Source: Vitellaria paradoxa
Taxonomy: Eukaryota > Streptophyta > Magnoliopsida > Ericales > Sapotaceae
NCBI GenBank assembly: GCA_019916065.1
Contig: CM034236.1
Location: 22,852,941-22,916,940, forward strand
Length of the DNA stretch: 64,000 bases
Reading direction: 5' to 3'
Part shown: one piece after another, positions 37,431-50,235 of the stretch
How the letters are laid out: each line of letters begins with the position of its first letter
Numbering within the stretch: the first letter of the stretch is position 1
Translations under genes and position numbers: made by a program
The notes under the pieces: generated by a model
The model's database searches: none
What the model saw: the letters and a program-made list of their open reading frames with translations, nothing else
What the model was told of the DNA's origin: nothing

Positions 37431-39454
37431 TGTAATAACCTGAATTTTTTTTTCTTAATTAAATTGCTTAAGTGTGGTCGTGATACTTGTTATAATAAAA
37501 ATCTAGAAAATTGAGGATTTGAAAATTTTTGGAATTGGTTGAAAAGATTTTCGGATTTAATTTCACCCTATGTGAGAGTTTAATGTAGATTTCTAAAATT
37601 TTTATCCAAACACTTCTTAGCCCAATTACTTATTTGGTTCAAACCAAGACCATTAACCCATGGGTCAACCCTTTTCTTTGACTCACCTCAACTCACTTCA
37701 ACTCACTTTATCACTCAATGAATTGACTCATGAATAGTTGCTCTAAATTATTTTCCGACAACTTCATTTCCATCTTCCATACACTCTCACCATCTTTCAA
37801 AATTATTTGACTAATTGGACAAAGAGAAGACCCACATTGATGACCTTAAAGCATCTTTTTCAAATTATTTAGCAAACAAGATTTAAAGCATTTTGTTTGA
37901 AAGCTAGCATGATTTAAAGCATTTGGTTAAATTGTCAAAAAGCTAGCATGATTGTTTAAATTTGTCAAAAAGTTAGCTTGATTCCCGGATCATGCCACCT
38001 CCATACATCTTCCCCAATGCTTTTCTTTAATGATATGGTTAGATAGTCAAAAAGTAAGCATGATTCTTGGATCATGCTACCAATTGTATAGGCATGATCT
38101 TACCTTAGTTGATTTTTTCTCCACTAATAATTTTCTCTACACTCCCTATAAATTGTGTGTCTTCCAAGAGAAGAAAATAAGAGAGAAATAATAATAAATT
38201 ATTGATTATTGAGGCTGAAGATTTGGTGTTGCTTGGAGGAAGAAGAAAGGCTTGGAATTTTCCAATTTGGGGGGTGTTCAAAGCTAACTCATTTTTCCTT
38301 CTCAGACTTGGTCATTAATATCTTCATTGAGGTAGGATGATGAATCTCCTAAAATATATTTAATGCATTTTCTGGTTTGAAGTATGAAACTTAATTGTGA
38401 TAAAAATAAATACCCGTATATTGGGGGTAGGGAAGCCAAAATTTTGACTAAAGTAACTCAGTATGCTGACAGCTCTCTATTTGTAACTTCTTATGTGCTT
38501 CTAACCCCTAAAACAGTGGAATTAGGCTTTGGCTAAAACATAAAAGTTGTAGCCCTTTCAGTTTTCTTTTCAACCCAAAAAGAATTACATCAATCCGATT
38601 TGTGAGTCAAAAGTTATGCCCAAAATACTGAGCACGTGTAAAATTGTATTTTCTGGACAAACTGAATTCAAAGCTGTTTTTGTACCTTTAGACCTTAAAA
38701 TTTTAAAAAGTGTAAAACATGAAAATTGTAGGTCTTGAAGTCTAGTTTCTACAGATATAAAGTTTATAGATATTAGAGTCTTACTCTATTTTATATGAAT
38801 TTTCTTTCAAGCTGCTATTCTGCTTAGCTTTAATTGATGCTTATTTGGATTTGTTTAAAATATTATGTTTAAAGATTTATTTAAATTTCCAATTTCCTTC
38901 TGTTAGTTATTATCATATTAATAATTTCTATTGATATGAAATTATTTTAAACTAGATATTATGTATTATTTGACACTCTAATATTGATGATAATTTGACT
39001 TAGATAATCAGTTTCATCATGGATAGTTGGATGACTTATTCAAACTAAAATGCTAGTATTTGATAAAATGCCCAAAAGAAACAATGGACTTGTTCTTTTC
39101 TCATTTGGTCTTTCTTAAATGAATTTGATTTATTTTTGGCATTGTTTTGTCAACCTAGCAAGTTATATAATTATATTTTTATGATTAAGTGAATTTAATG
39201 AAACTCATTTAATACCTTCCTAAACATTGGGATAATTCTGTGGACATTTGTGGATATCTTGAAGCCAAAAACCTATGATAAGGGTTTGGTTATAAATAAG
39301 ATGATGATTGGAAATTTATTTAAAGTTTTTTTTGAATAAAATAAAACTTATCAATTTTGCTAAAAATTAAATATAAGTCTAAGAGCTATTTATTATCTTT
39401 ATATTCCATAAAATAATAAAATAAAAGGTAAAAGGAGCAAAAACCGAGATTTGT

Positions 39455-39532
39455 AGCCAATGAGGTTCGAACTTGCGACTTTAAATCGCAATTAGGGTCG
39501 CCCACCCACTAAGCTACCAACCTCGGCCTAAT
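39455..39532 (-). other. tRNA-like sequence with A and B boxes, inside the gypsy LTR
   Basis: On the minus strand TAGCTTAGTGG (39516-39506) matches the pol III A box. AGTTCGAACCT about 35 bases further (39472-39462) matches the B box. An anticodon-arm-like stretch lies between, but I could not close a full cloverleaf. It is best seen as a tRNA pseudogene or SINE head. Confidence 0.5.
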
Positions 39533-40244
39533 TAATATACCATTAGAAATAATTTTATTCTTATCAAATTTGGTACGGTAAACTTGTCAAAACAATTAAC
39601 TAAAATACTAATTTGTATTCTAAATTTTTTTACTTGCTAATTGTTAATTTACATATAGTGCCTACCTTTGTGATAATGATATTGATGACTATGTTAAATC
39701 TTTGATTTATTGAGAATTACTATTAAAGTATGGATATAGATAAAGTGCTTAAAAATATATTGCATGTGACTAAATAATCTCACTTTTGATTCATCGCCCG
39801 GGAACATTGCCGGTTGTTATTAAAAATGTCTGATTTCCATACAAGGTACCCTTGGAATGTAAAAGGGTGAGAAAAAATTAAGGCACTTGGTGCTAAAGCT
39901 GTTTTTGGCAATGGGGTGATGGGTGGGTAGAAATGGCCTTTTAGATGAAGATGGGAACATGCATTTTATTTGGGAGATGCTCCCTTCTGACCTGGCCAGT
40001 CAGGTAGCCGGTCGCGACGGCTAGGTTTTTGGTAGGTGACACCGTCGGTATGCATTGGATGCTAAGCCCGTAAAGTCACTGGTTCTCAAGGCTGGGGGTA
40101 GAGGAGGATAGGAGTATGATTATCTTAGGAGGATTTAGATTAAACTCCTTTACAAAATTTTACTGTGACCAGCAACCTCTCTTGTTATGTATGAATGATG
40201 TGTTGGAATTATTTAATTATATTTAATTCCTCTCGATTAATATT

Positions 40245-40247
<3 letters not shown>

Positions 40248-40327
<80 letters not shown>
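40248..40327. repeat. (TA)n microsatellite, about 79 bp
   Basis: An almost perfect alternating TA run inside the gypsy LTR. Its length is likely to vary between individuals or assemblies. Confidence 0.95.
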
Positions 40328-40332
<5 letters not shown>

Positions 40333-40334
40333 AA

Positions 40335-40412
40335 ACCTGTATCGCTACGGGGTTTGATCCCGAGACCTTGAAGATCTAAATCTGAGATCCCTACCACTGC
40401 GACACAGACTTC
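40335..40412 (-). other. Second tRNA-like sequence in the gypsy LTR, next to a (TA)n run
   Basis: On the minus strand GTCGCAGTGGTAGGG resembles an A box and GGGATCAAACCCCG a degenerate B box at tRNA spacing. It is followed on that strand by the long (TA)n tract. SINE head with a simple-repeat tail is one reading; chance or a tRNA relic is another. Confidence 0.4.
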
Positions 40413-41159
40413 ATTGTGGTATATACATCAGTATTTAACTATTTTACACGTAAGTAAAAATAGTAGTTACGGTGACGGTTTCATCGAACCGTTGTAAGTA
40501 TAATTTACATTATTCAGTTGAGATCTATTGAATTAATTGTTGCATAAATAGTATGCCACCTAAATACATTCATTTAATACAGTGTAGTATTACAACCACT
40601 GCATATAGGCACCTAGGAGATTTTGATTACTGGGCTTTAGTAGCTCACCCCTTGTGGGAATATTTTTTTCAGGATATTAAGCACAGGAATACAGAAGATG
40701 AGCTGGAAAGAGATTAATTTCTCTTAAATATTCCATCAGAAGAGTTATCTATTTTTTTTTCTTCTTTCCTGCACAGAGCTGGAGGACTTTATTTTTTTGC
40801 CTGTAATAATTGTTGGATGATTGTAATTATTAAGCATAGACCTAATTTGCTTTTATTTGGTATGTAATGTTAATCGCGTGGTTGGGACACTTAGATGGCT
40901 CTGTAATATTTTTCTCTATCTTTATTTTGTGCCCTGTAGTTGAAATCCCATCAAATGGTTCAGTCCAATGACTTATAAATATTGTTTGGGATAATCATAG
41001 GATTTTGACTATCTTAAATTTTTCTTACGGGTCAACCCCAATTTGGAGGAAAACTCTGGGGTGTGACAGCGTGTTATTATCATCTTATTTTTATACCTAA
41101 CAAATAAATTCTAAGTCACCCCTGGGCATTCGGTTATGAAAATCCGGGGCGTGACAGCT

Positions 41160-41172
41160 TGGTATCAGAGCC
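41160..41172 (+). other. Primer-binding site (initiator tRNA-Met)
   Basis: TGGTATCAGAGCC is a perfect match to the usual plant primer site and lies just after the LTR end. Confidence 0.9.
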
Positions 41173-41274
41173 ATAGGTTTACGATTTACCTAAGGGTAGT
41201 GGGGATTGGGTATTTTTATACTTATTGCGTGTATTTATGTGTAAGTACCAACTAACCCGTCAATCTTATATAGA

Positions 41275-41880
41275 ATGGAAAACACCGGAAGAGGCCGTGG
41301 ATGACCCCGAAACAACAGCCGAAATGGGGCACAATCGCAACCAACAAATACACAATCGGCAACCACCACCAACGTTACCAACGAGATGGCCCAAGCTATC
41401 CGGGACATGGCGACAGTTATGGCCCAATTCATACAGATGAATCCACGAGCACCGGCGGCAATGCCGGCAGCAGCTGTAGCGGGAGTCGCACCAGTAATAC
41501 CACCAGTAAGAAGACATGATGATGACCTGAGAAACTTCTTACGGTATGACCCACCATCATTCCATGGTGAACCCGAACCAGTAGCAGCTGAGAACTGGTT
41601 CAAAGAAGTCTCTCGTATTTTAGAGACTATGCTACTAAGATAACCCTGGCAACGTTCCGGCTACGGGGTGATGCATATGAATGGTGGACTTTCGTTAAGG
41701 GAAGTCACGACCCTGCAACCATGACCTGGGAAAGATTTGAAGAATTGTTCATAGATCATTTCTTTCCACAAACTTTCAAGGATGCTAAGACACGGGAGTT
41801 TTTATCCTTGAAGCAGCGTGGCATGACTGTTATGCAGTACGAAGCAATGTTCGCTAGTCTATCCAAGTATGCCCAAAAAT
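41275..41880 (+). pseudogene. Ty3/gypsy gag, broken by a stop and frameshifts
   Basis: An ATG at 41275 opens MENTGRGRG and meets TGA at 41302-41304. The same frame then continues with EMAQAIRDMATVMAQF, FLRYDPPSFHGEPEP and AENWFKEVSRILETM to a stop near 41641. The capsid continues in another frame (RLRGDAYEWW, then TWERFEELFIDHFFP, then [12 protein letters not shown]) until near 41880, where the third frame takes over. These are the standard capsid motifs of plant gypsy gag. At least one stop and two shifts make it non-functional. Confidence 0.8.
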
Positions 41881-43902
41881 TTGAATTTAACTGACAAGGC
41901 AAAGGCCGATCAGTTTACATGGGGCTTGCGGACTGACATTCGAGGGAGAATCATTGGTATGATGCACAATTCTTATGCTGCAGCTGTGAGGGCAGCCATT
42001 GCTGTGGAAATGGAAATGCAAGACACAGCCAAGCTCAAAGGATCAACGTTCAAGGGTTCAATCATGAGGCAAAATAAAAATGCTGGACAAAAACGAGGTA
42101 GATTCTTTGAAAATAACAAACAGTATGGTGGCCAACCGCAAAAGAAAAATGGAGGAGGGAGTCAACCTCGACATCAGCAAAAGGATCCAAATGCCTGTTA
42201 CCAGTGTGGGCAACTTGGGCATTTTAAAAGGGATTGTCCTCAGAGGGCAATGACATACCCCAAGCAAAATCAACAGAATTTACAGAATCCAGGACCAGCA
42301 CGAATTACCTACCCACCTCCACAACAACGTTTTCAACAAAGACCACCTTTTCAGAATCCTAACATGAACCAGCAAGGAGGACAACAGAAGAACAATGGCG
42401 GAGGACGAGGTCGTGGTGAAGGAGGACCAGGGCCAAGAAGGGATAATAATGTTCTGCAGGGATGCGTATTTGCACTTAACCATTTGGAAGCACCAGAACC
42501 CATTACAGCAGTACCAGAAAACACAGTTATTCAGGTTACCTCATTACTCTTTAGTACTTGGGTGGTAATCCTAGTTGATATTGGCGCTTCGCATTCCTTT
42601 ATATCATCCAAATGTGCATGTTCATTGAAGTTAATACCAGAGGAATTGAATGGAACCTTAACCATTGATTCCCCTCTGGGAAATAACACTGTGGCAAATA
42701 AGATCACTAGATCTTGTGCAATCCAATTCGGGGAGATCATAGTAGAATGTGATCTTATCTGGTTGGATATGAACACCTATGATGTCATTCTAGGAATGAA
42801 CTGGTTGTCTTTACACCAAGCAATTATTGATTGTCATCTGAAGCGTGTCTCGGCTATTCTTCCATCGGGAGCTCGATTCTGTATCCAAGGAGATTCCCGA
42901 GAAGATCCAATTATATCCCCAGTACATTCTCGAGGTTGCAGGCAATTAAATAGATTGCTAGCCAATCTGACTTTGAATGAGGAGCTTCCACAGACTGCTC
43001 TCCCTCGAGTAGTTTGTGAGTTTCCAGATGTTTTTCCTAAGGAGCTTCCAGGTTTGCCACCTCGGCGAGAAATAGATTTTCGTATAGATCTACAGCCAGG
43101 GGTTGCACCAATTTCAGTAGCCCCTTACCGAATGGCACCAGCAGAACTTCAAGAATTAAAAGTACAACTTGAAGAATTGCTCCAGCTAGGATTCATTCGA
43201 CCCAGTGTTTCCCCCTGGGGAGCGTCAGATGTTTTTGCAAAGAAGAAAGATGGAAGTTTACGGCTATGTATTGATTACAGAAAGCTGAACAGAGTCACTA
43301 TCAAGAATAAATACCCCTTGCCACGAATAGATGATTTATTTGATCAATTGAGGGGTTCACTGTTCTTCTCTAAGATCGATCTTCGATCAGGATACCATCA
43401 ATTACGTATCCGAGAGGAAGACATTCCAAAGACAGCTTTCCGTACGAGATATGGGCACTACGAGTTCGTGGTTATGCCTTTTGGACTCACCAATGCACCA
43501 GCAGCATTTATGGATCTTACGAATCGTGTTTTCCGTCCATACCTGGATAAGTTTGTTGTAGTCTTTATTGACGACATACTTATTTATTCAAAGGATGAAC
43601 GGGAGCATGAACAGCACCTTCGTATTGTCTTACAAACTTTATTAGATCACCAACTGTATGCCAAGGCTAGCAAATGTGAGTTTTGGCTAACAAAAATACC
43701 ATTCTTGGGACATATAGTCTCAACAGATGGTGTTGCAGTAGACCCAACGAAAGTAGAAGCCGTAATGAGCTGGAAGCAACCGAAGACAGTCTTCGAGATA
43801 AGAAGTTTCCTCGGTTTGGTAGGGTACTACCGACGGTTCATTAAGGACTTTTCTCGAATTGCTGCACCCATGACGCGATTAATCCGCAAGGATGTCAATT
43901 AG
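41869..43902 (+). pseudogene. Ty3/gypsy gag end, protease and reverse transcriptase; truncated after RT
   Basis: A 677-codon open frame. It has the end of capsid, a CCHC knuckle ([14 protein letters not shown]), a Q/G/R-rich linker, an aspartic protease with [11 protein letters not shown] (usual [11 protein letters not shown]) and GMNWL, then RT. The RT blocks are [66 protein letters not shown] and [16 protein letters not shown]. It ends at RLIRKDVN where RNase H should begin; the DNA after this is unrelated. The frame is open, so truncation was not followed by much decay of this part. Confidence 0.9.
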
Positions 43903-45186
43903 TTCAACAACAGCTCAGATATATAAATAAAACTCTTAATATAATCCAATTTTCTCTCTTAAGATTTTTTATCTTTCGGGGGAGCTTAATTTGATAAGAG
44001 AGGTGATGTAATTAGTGAAAAAGTAATTTTACTAAATAAAATATATAATTGAGTTCATTTCACACAAAAAAATAACAATAAAAAGAACTAGAGGAGGCAA
44101 AAGATAAAAAAGAAATAAAAGGTCAATTTCATTATACAAATTTTAATTAACTTGGAACAAAAGTATTATCTAGGCTTCCATCGATGAAGGAATATTTACA
44201 AGAATACTGGATAAATTAATACGAGGAAACAAATAAAATAAAAATTTTACATAAAAATAAATAAAAATTTTAATTACAATAAAAAATGAAAAAGTGTGTA
44301 TAGTTAAAATTTTTCATAATGTCATAGATTAATAGAATTTTTTATATTCATTAAAGTATGTATAATTAAAATTTTTTGTAATGTTAAAAATTTATAGAAT
44401 TTTTTATCTTTATTAAAGTATCTATAATTAGAATTTTTTCATAATGTTAAAAATTTTTTATTAAACTCTTTAGGACTGTATAAGTGAATTTTTTTTTTGT
44501 AAAAAGTATAAAAATTCTCTAAACTTTTATAAAGTCAGGTTAGGTATGGTATGTATACAAGTGTAATATGTATATTAACATTATACAAGTTAGAATTTTT
44601 TTTTTCCAAATTCACAGCAGACCTAAATTGGGTATTTTTATGTTTTAAAGTTAAAATGCATAAATAAAAATTATTAGTAATATTTAAGAGTTTTTTAATG
44701 GGGTGACAGAAATGAGAGAAAAATTTTATTGTCTAACAGGTATGCTTAATTAATATTATTTAATATAACTAATATAAATTATAAATTATATAATATATTA
44801 GCATGATAATATTATTATTTATAATAAATTAAATTTATTATAATTTAACTTAATATAATTTTTAGTATAGCTAATATTTTTGTTTATTATCATGTAATGG
44901 TATAATAGTGATGCTTAATTAATAACTTTTAATATAATTAATATAAGTTACATAATATCTTAGTATAAAAATTTTATTATAATATTTAATTATAACTAAA
45001 AATAATTTAATATATTTATATTCAAATGTAATAATTATATTTATATATTAATATCATGGGAGATGATAAATAACTTCACTTTTAATTTCTTGAGTATACT
45101 CTCTCACAATAAGTATTGATTTTTAAGTGTAAGAAATTAAAAATAGAATGCATTATCATTTTTTTAATATTATATATCATAATTTT

Positions 45187-45217
<31 letters not shown>

Positions 45218-46640
45218 ATTTGGTGACTAGTAACCCCACTGATTTATTACAGTTCTTACCGAACCGTATAACCTATAAGTAAACTAGGGGTCGCGTAACA
45301 TCCCACAAATGACGTGAACTGATTAAATCCAAGACTTATGTTTTCTGTGGAAACTTCCAAGACTGGCTAGGCCTTGGAGTCAAACTCCTAACCTCTCTTA
45401 GGAAAGCCAAGAACTCTAACCAACTACTCTGCTTATATATATATATATATATATTTATTTATTTATTTACTTATTATTTACCAAGCACCGATAATGTGAC
45501 GTAAGGTTGAATGTTCTTAAAAGTATCAATAATACCCTAGGAACTCACCCACATTGCCTAAATAAATTACAGGCTTTATAGCTTCTTTAGTCATCTTCCT
45601 TAGACTCTTCATTTTCTGTTTCAGTTCCATAATCACTACTTCTCCAGTTTTCTTCTTTGATTTTGCGGTTCAAAATTTGTTTCATAATTTTTGTAATAAT
45701 AATTCACGAATTAAAAGAGATGAGCATAAAAATCTTAGAAAAAAAGAACATCTGATACTTGAAAGCTGAAGTGGGAAGAAAAATGTTTTTGGAAATACTA
45801 ATAGTTCAAAAAATATTTTAAAATCTTAAAACACTAACAATTCATCTAATCAAACAAAATTAAGAATAAAATCTTACAAATATGGAAATTCAATACGCCA
45901 CATCCTGTAGGCATACAAATAGTATCTTATCAAAACGTATCTGTAAAAACAAAAGACAAATTCAAATAGTCAAATAAGATATATAAACACGCACACATAG
46001 ACAGAGGGAAGGGAAATATAGAAATAAAGATCAACAATGTCGACTTTTTTTTTCTTTCTTATGTGTGAAATGTAAGGAATGAAAAAAGATGAAAAATTGA
46101 AAAAGTGCTATAATTACCAAATATGGGGGCTTTCAATCATTAATGAAAATATTAAATACCATTTAACTTTGAGAGTTTTAGAAATGAGTGATGTAATTAA
46201 ATTTGTTTAAAAAGATAAAAGCGATATGGTAAGTAAAAATTTTTTCATCATTTAGATTTTTACATAGTAGTAAAGATATATATACTATTACAGGGCAAAC
46301 ACCATGATTTGGTAAAATCTTTTTTAATGACTCATTTTTTTTGGTGAAGCCTTTTCTTCCACATATAATATCCTTTAACTTCTTATAACTATCTATAATT
46401 CAATAGCATTAAAAAGTAATTTTTTTCATAACTTCCACATAATTATATAATTCAACTTATTTATGTTTTTATCTACTTTAAATACCCTTTAACTATTTAC
46501 AAATTTGTAACTTTTTTATTTTCTTTTAATGCTTCTTAAGTATTATTTACTTAAATAATCTTAGCTACTTATTATTTATTATTTGAGGTGCTTTTGTTTA
46601 TTTTTATAATTTTATTAATTATTAAGACAAAAAAATATTC
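43903..46640. other. AT-rich non-coding DNA
   Basis: No gene is seen. A degenerate tandem repeat of about 72 bp (GTATAATTAAAATTTTT, then AATGTTAAAAATTTATAGAA) occupies 44290-44480. (AC)n and (AT)n runs occur at 45187-45216 and (TA)n at 45434-45452. Confidence 0.55.
45219..45433 (-). mobile_element. Candidate tRNA-derived SINE
   Basis: On the minus strand the unit starts near AAGCAGAGTAGTTGGTTAGA, an A-box-like tRNA start, and has AGGAGTTTGACTCC as a B-box-like block 30-40 bases later. A tRNA-unrelated body of about 140 bases with GGGATGTTACGCGACCCC follows. Both sides are flanked by simple repeats, with (TA)n at the 5' side and (TA)n(TG)n at the 3' side. Size and layout fit a plant SINE. No target-site duplication is clear and I cannot name the family. 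Confidence 0.45.
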
Positions 46641-46650
46641 ATATGCGTCG

Positions 46651-47978
46651 TGTGTGTACTAGCATCTAGTGTCAAGTAGTACAACTAGCTAGTACTTAAT
46701 TAGGGTTAGAGGAAAAAAAAAATCAAAAATTAAATTTTTCTATTTTCTTAGGTGTTATATGTCTATTTTAACAAAAGCTGGATTTTTTTAATTGTCTTTC
46801 AGTATGATATTCAAATTTTTAAAAGACAATCATAGAAAAATGCTTATAAATAAAAAAATTCCAAAATAATTTGAAAAACCAACTTTTTGACTTATTTGTA
46901 ACTTTTCTTATTTTCAAATTCTTTTATACATTTTTTAAATATGTGAAAAAAATGCTTAAAATCTATTAAAATTAAAAGAAAAGTGTGCACCGACGTCTAG
47001 TGTTAAATAGTACAAGTAGCTAGTTGTTAATTAGGGTTTGAAGAAAAAATTAAAAATTAGATTTTGCTATTTTCTTAGGTGTTATATGTTTATTTTTACA
47101 AAAGTTGGATTTTTTTAATAGTCTTTTAAGTATGTTATTCAAATTTAAAAAAAAAACAATCGTAGAAAAATGCTTATAAATAGAAAAAGTCACATATAGT
47201 TTGAAAAAACCAACTTTTTGACTTATTTGTAACTTTTCTTATTTTTCATATTCTTTTATGCATTTTTGAATATGTAAAAAATCATGCTTAAAATATATTA
47301 AAAATAAAAGAAATGTATGCACCAGTGTTTAAGGTTAAGCATGACTAGCTAGTAGTTAATTAGGGTTGAAGAAAAAGATAATCAAAGATTAGCTTTTTCA
47401 ATTTTCTTAAGTGTTATATGTCTATTTTAACAAAAGTTGGATTTTTTTTTTAGTAGTCTTTAAGTATGTTATTCAATTTTTAAAAGATAATCATAGAAGA
47501 ATGCTTATAAATAGAAAAAAGTCACAAATAGTTTGAAAAAACCCACAAAGTTACTTATTTGTAACTTTTTTTTATTTTCAAATTCTTTCATGCATTTTTA
47601 AATATGTGAAAAATTATGCTTAAAATTTGCTAGAAATAAAAGAAAAGTGTGCACTGGTGTCTAGTGTTAAATAGTATGACTAGGTAGTAGTTACTCGGGG
47701 TTTGAAGGAAAAAAAATCAAAAATTAGCTTTTTCTATTTTCTTAGGTATTATTTGTCTATTTTACCAAAAGTTGGATTTTTTTTAATAGTCTTTAAGTAT
47801 GTTATTCAAATTAGAAGAAATCGCAGAAAAATGCTTATAAATAGAAAAAGTCACAAATAGTTTTAAAAAACCAACTTGTGACTTATTTGTAACTTTTCTT
47901 ATTTTCAATTTTTAAATATGTGAAAAAACATGCTTAAAATTAATTAAAATTAAAAGAAAATTAAATTTTAATTAAAAA
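46651..47978. repeat. Satellite-like array, four units of about 332 bp
   Basis: The anchor GTGTGCACYGGYGTCTAGTG-like sequence starts at 46651, 46983, 47314 and 47647, spacings of 332, 331 and 333. Each unit runs through TTAATTAGGGTTTGAAG, TTTCTTAGGTGTTATATG and AAAGTTGGATTTTTTT to CATGCTTAAAAT. The copies differ by scattered changes and small indels. The unit is long for a minisatellite and typical for a plant satellite. Confidence 0.85.
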
Positions 47979-48050
47979 ATTCAAGTAACATAAAGAAAAT
48001 CTAATAGAAAAGTTAGTTTTTGATTTTTCAAACCTAACCAAACCTTAGTT

Positions 48051-50196
48051 TGTCGCATCTCGAAATCCACAACCTAGGAACGTGGAGACAGACCCACAAA
48101 ATAACCACAACAAACCATACATCAAACACTAGTCAGAGCAAGAACAAATAATAATATTTATATTTAAGGTCTGAATACTCCAAATGTCTAACTCTGGCTA
48201 CAAAAGGACTATAAAACAACATGCTTCAAAAGTGGGCCCAAACAAAAACAAAAAAAAAAAAAAAAGAAAAGATCAAGGCCAGCCAAACTAACAGACGGGT
48301 CTATCATGAGCACCAGCTCCTGTAAAATCAACTATAAGGCGGTGAGCACTAAATCACGTGTGCTTAGAATATACATATAAGATAATGTTTCTTAATCATG
48401 CCAAGAATTCAACACCTAATTAATATTAAGAAATAAAATCTTGAGTAATATTAAGAAATAAAATCTTACCAACTTCATAATAATGTCATAATTTCCACAC
48501 TGATCATGTTGTTCTAGTCAGACAGTTACTTAGCCATTATGTCGCAATCTTATGCTAACAATATTCATCATCTCATTAACATCACAATATATTAATATTA
48601 TACTATGAGTCAGATACTTTGCAAGGTTTGTCTACGGCCACATAACTAAATTCAAAATAAATCTCTAGGCCTTAGCCGTGGCGTATAACTAGTCCTGCAA
48701 TGCTAGATATACTTATCAAATCCCCAAGCCTCTGCCGTGAGGTACAACTAGTCCCGTAATCCTAGATGTACTCATCATAATTATAGCCTTGGTCCCTCAA
48801 TCCAAGTTCATCTCATCTTTCCTTAGTAGCAGTCCCACAGTTTCAGTACTAATATACGTTTATACAAGCCGTATAAATGCTTTGTAATTTTCTAGCCTAT
48901 TGGTAATGCTAAACCATCCTGCACAGATTTCAAGACTTTTGACTCTTTAGACCTAAAACCCACTCTTGTAGTACCCTCTGTGACCCCAATAATAAAATTC
49001 AAATTAAATTCCAATTCCACTATTAACAACACTTCATACACAAGAATTCTTCCTAAAATTAGGTTCTTAGATTCATCCCTTTAATTTATAAGTTTTATTG
49101 AACGACATATTTCGTGGGCCTAAGTTTCATGTTGTTCTCCTTCATAAAAATTATGCTCGTCAAAAGATCAGTCAGATTAGATCTCATACAACCATATTTA
49201 AGAATAAACACAACTAAATAGGTAAATGAAATTTAATATCAAAGTTGTCTTGAACAAGATTGATTTTGGACATAAATTTTGATAATTTATATAAAATAGA
49301 AAATAAAACATTTTCAGTTAATTCAAAAGTCTAAAATCCTTAGAATTAATCCTAGTTTCACAAAAACAATATTTGGAATTCGTTCATGCACCCTCTTAAT
49401 ACAGATTATAAGAAAACCAAATAGGTGTTTTTGTCTAAGACCATTATAGAACAGTCAACTTTAACAATTTTCATAAAATTCATTTGAACTCTAAAAATTA
49501 TGAGACTTTTCTTTCATATGTCTAATTTCATGTGTAAAGGTTTTATAAATTAATTAAACTTAAAAGTACAGTTTTATATAAAAAATCGGACTACTGCTAG
49601 TGCAGCAACTTAAACCAAAAATTCTACTTTCACAATTTTTATAAAATTCATTTTAACTCACAAAATTATGAAATTTTTACTGTATACTATTCTGGATATA
49701 TACTCCCACATGTAAAAATAGTAGAAATTAATTTAACTTTAAAGTATAAATTTTATATAAAAAAATATACTAGTTCAGTATAAAAATCCCAACTAAATAG
49801 TCAAGTTTAACTATTTTTATAAAATAATTCTAACTGTAAAAATCATGAAATTTTTATTGGATACTCTTTCACATGTCAACTTGCATGCATAAAAATATCA
49901 AAAATTAATTCAACTTTTAAGTATGAATTTTATATAAAAATAACATACTAGTTCTAGCATAGAAATCCTAATCAAATAGTCAAGTTTGACTATTTTAATA
50001 AAATTCATTTTAATTCTAAAAATTATGAAATTATTATCGGATACTTTTTTACATGTTTAGTTGCATGGATAAAAATAACAAAAATCAATAAAACTTCTAA
50101 ATATAATTTTTATGTAAAAATAGTAGACTAGTTCTCGTGTAGAAATCCCAAAATTTCATTTAGCATAATCAAAACATGGATCTAATTTCGATCTCA
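48051..50196 (-). mobile_element. Probable solo LTR of a Del/Tekay-like Ty3/gypsy element
   Basis: On the minus strand the segment would begin TGAGATC and end GAGATGCGACA. It contains the CACGGCTAAGGCCTAGAG and GTGCTCACCGCC blocks typical of U3/R of these LTRs. No primer site follows the 3' end and no coding sequence adjoins either side, so a solo LTR is the simplest reading. Flanking pentamers are TAGTT (48046-48050) and TAGTC (50197-50201), a 4 of 5 match. The upper end is less sure than the lower. Confidence 0.5.
49430..50160. repeat. About 175-bp tandem repeats within the solo LTR (four units)
   Basis: AAAATTATGAAATTTTTA-like blocks recur near 49494, 49671, 49847 and 50018. Each is followed by TTCACATGTCAA-like sequence, AATTAATTCAACTTTTAAGT and TTTTATATAAAAATA. 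The copies have diverged. Confidence 0.7.
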
Positions 50197-50235
50197 TAGT
50201 CATACATATACATATACATATGTATATGTATATAC

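Larger units (their letters stand above)
37431..41156 (+). mobile_element. 5' LTR of the truncated Ty3/gypsy element (about 3.7 kb)
   Basis: It begins TGTAATAACCTG and ends GGGGCGTGACA, three bases before the primer site. A TATA box (CTATAAAT) lies at about 38146-38153, followed by purine-rich leader-like sequence. It includes two tRNA-like segments on the minus strand and a 79-bp (TA)n run. The start is inferred from the TGTAATA pattern because the 3' LTR is not available. Confidence 0.6.
37431..43902 (+). mobile_element. Truncated Ty3/gypsy retrotransposon (probably Del/Tekay-like chromovirus)
   Basis: The order is long 5' LTR, initiator-Met primer site, gag, CCHC, protease, RT. The very long LTR and the gag and RT style fit the Del/Tekay group, but the chromodomain that would prove it is missing because the element ends after RT. 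There is no RNase H, integrase or 3' LTR in the following sequence. Confidence 0.75.

Noticed and set aside
39455..40412. Functional tRNA genes
   Set aside because: A and B boxes are visible but no complete cloverleaf can be drawn, and terminator and acceptor-stem pairing are lacking.
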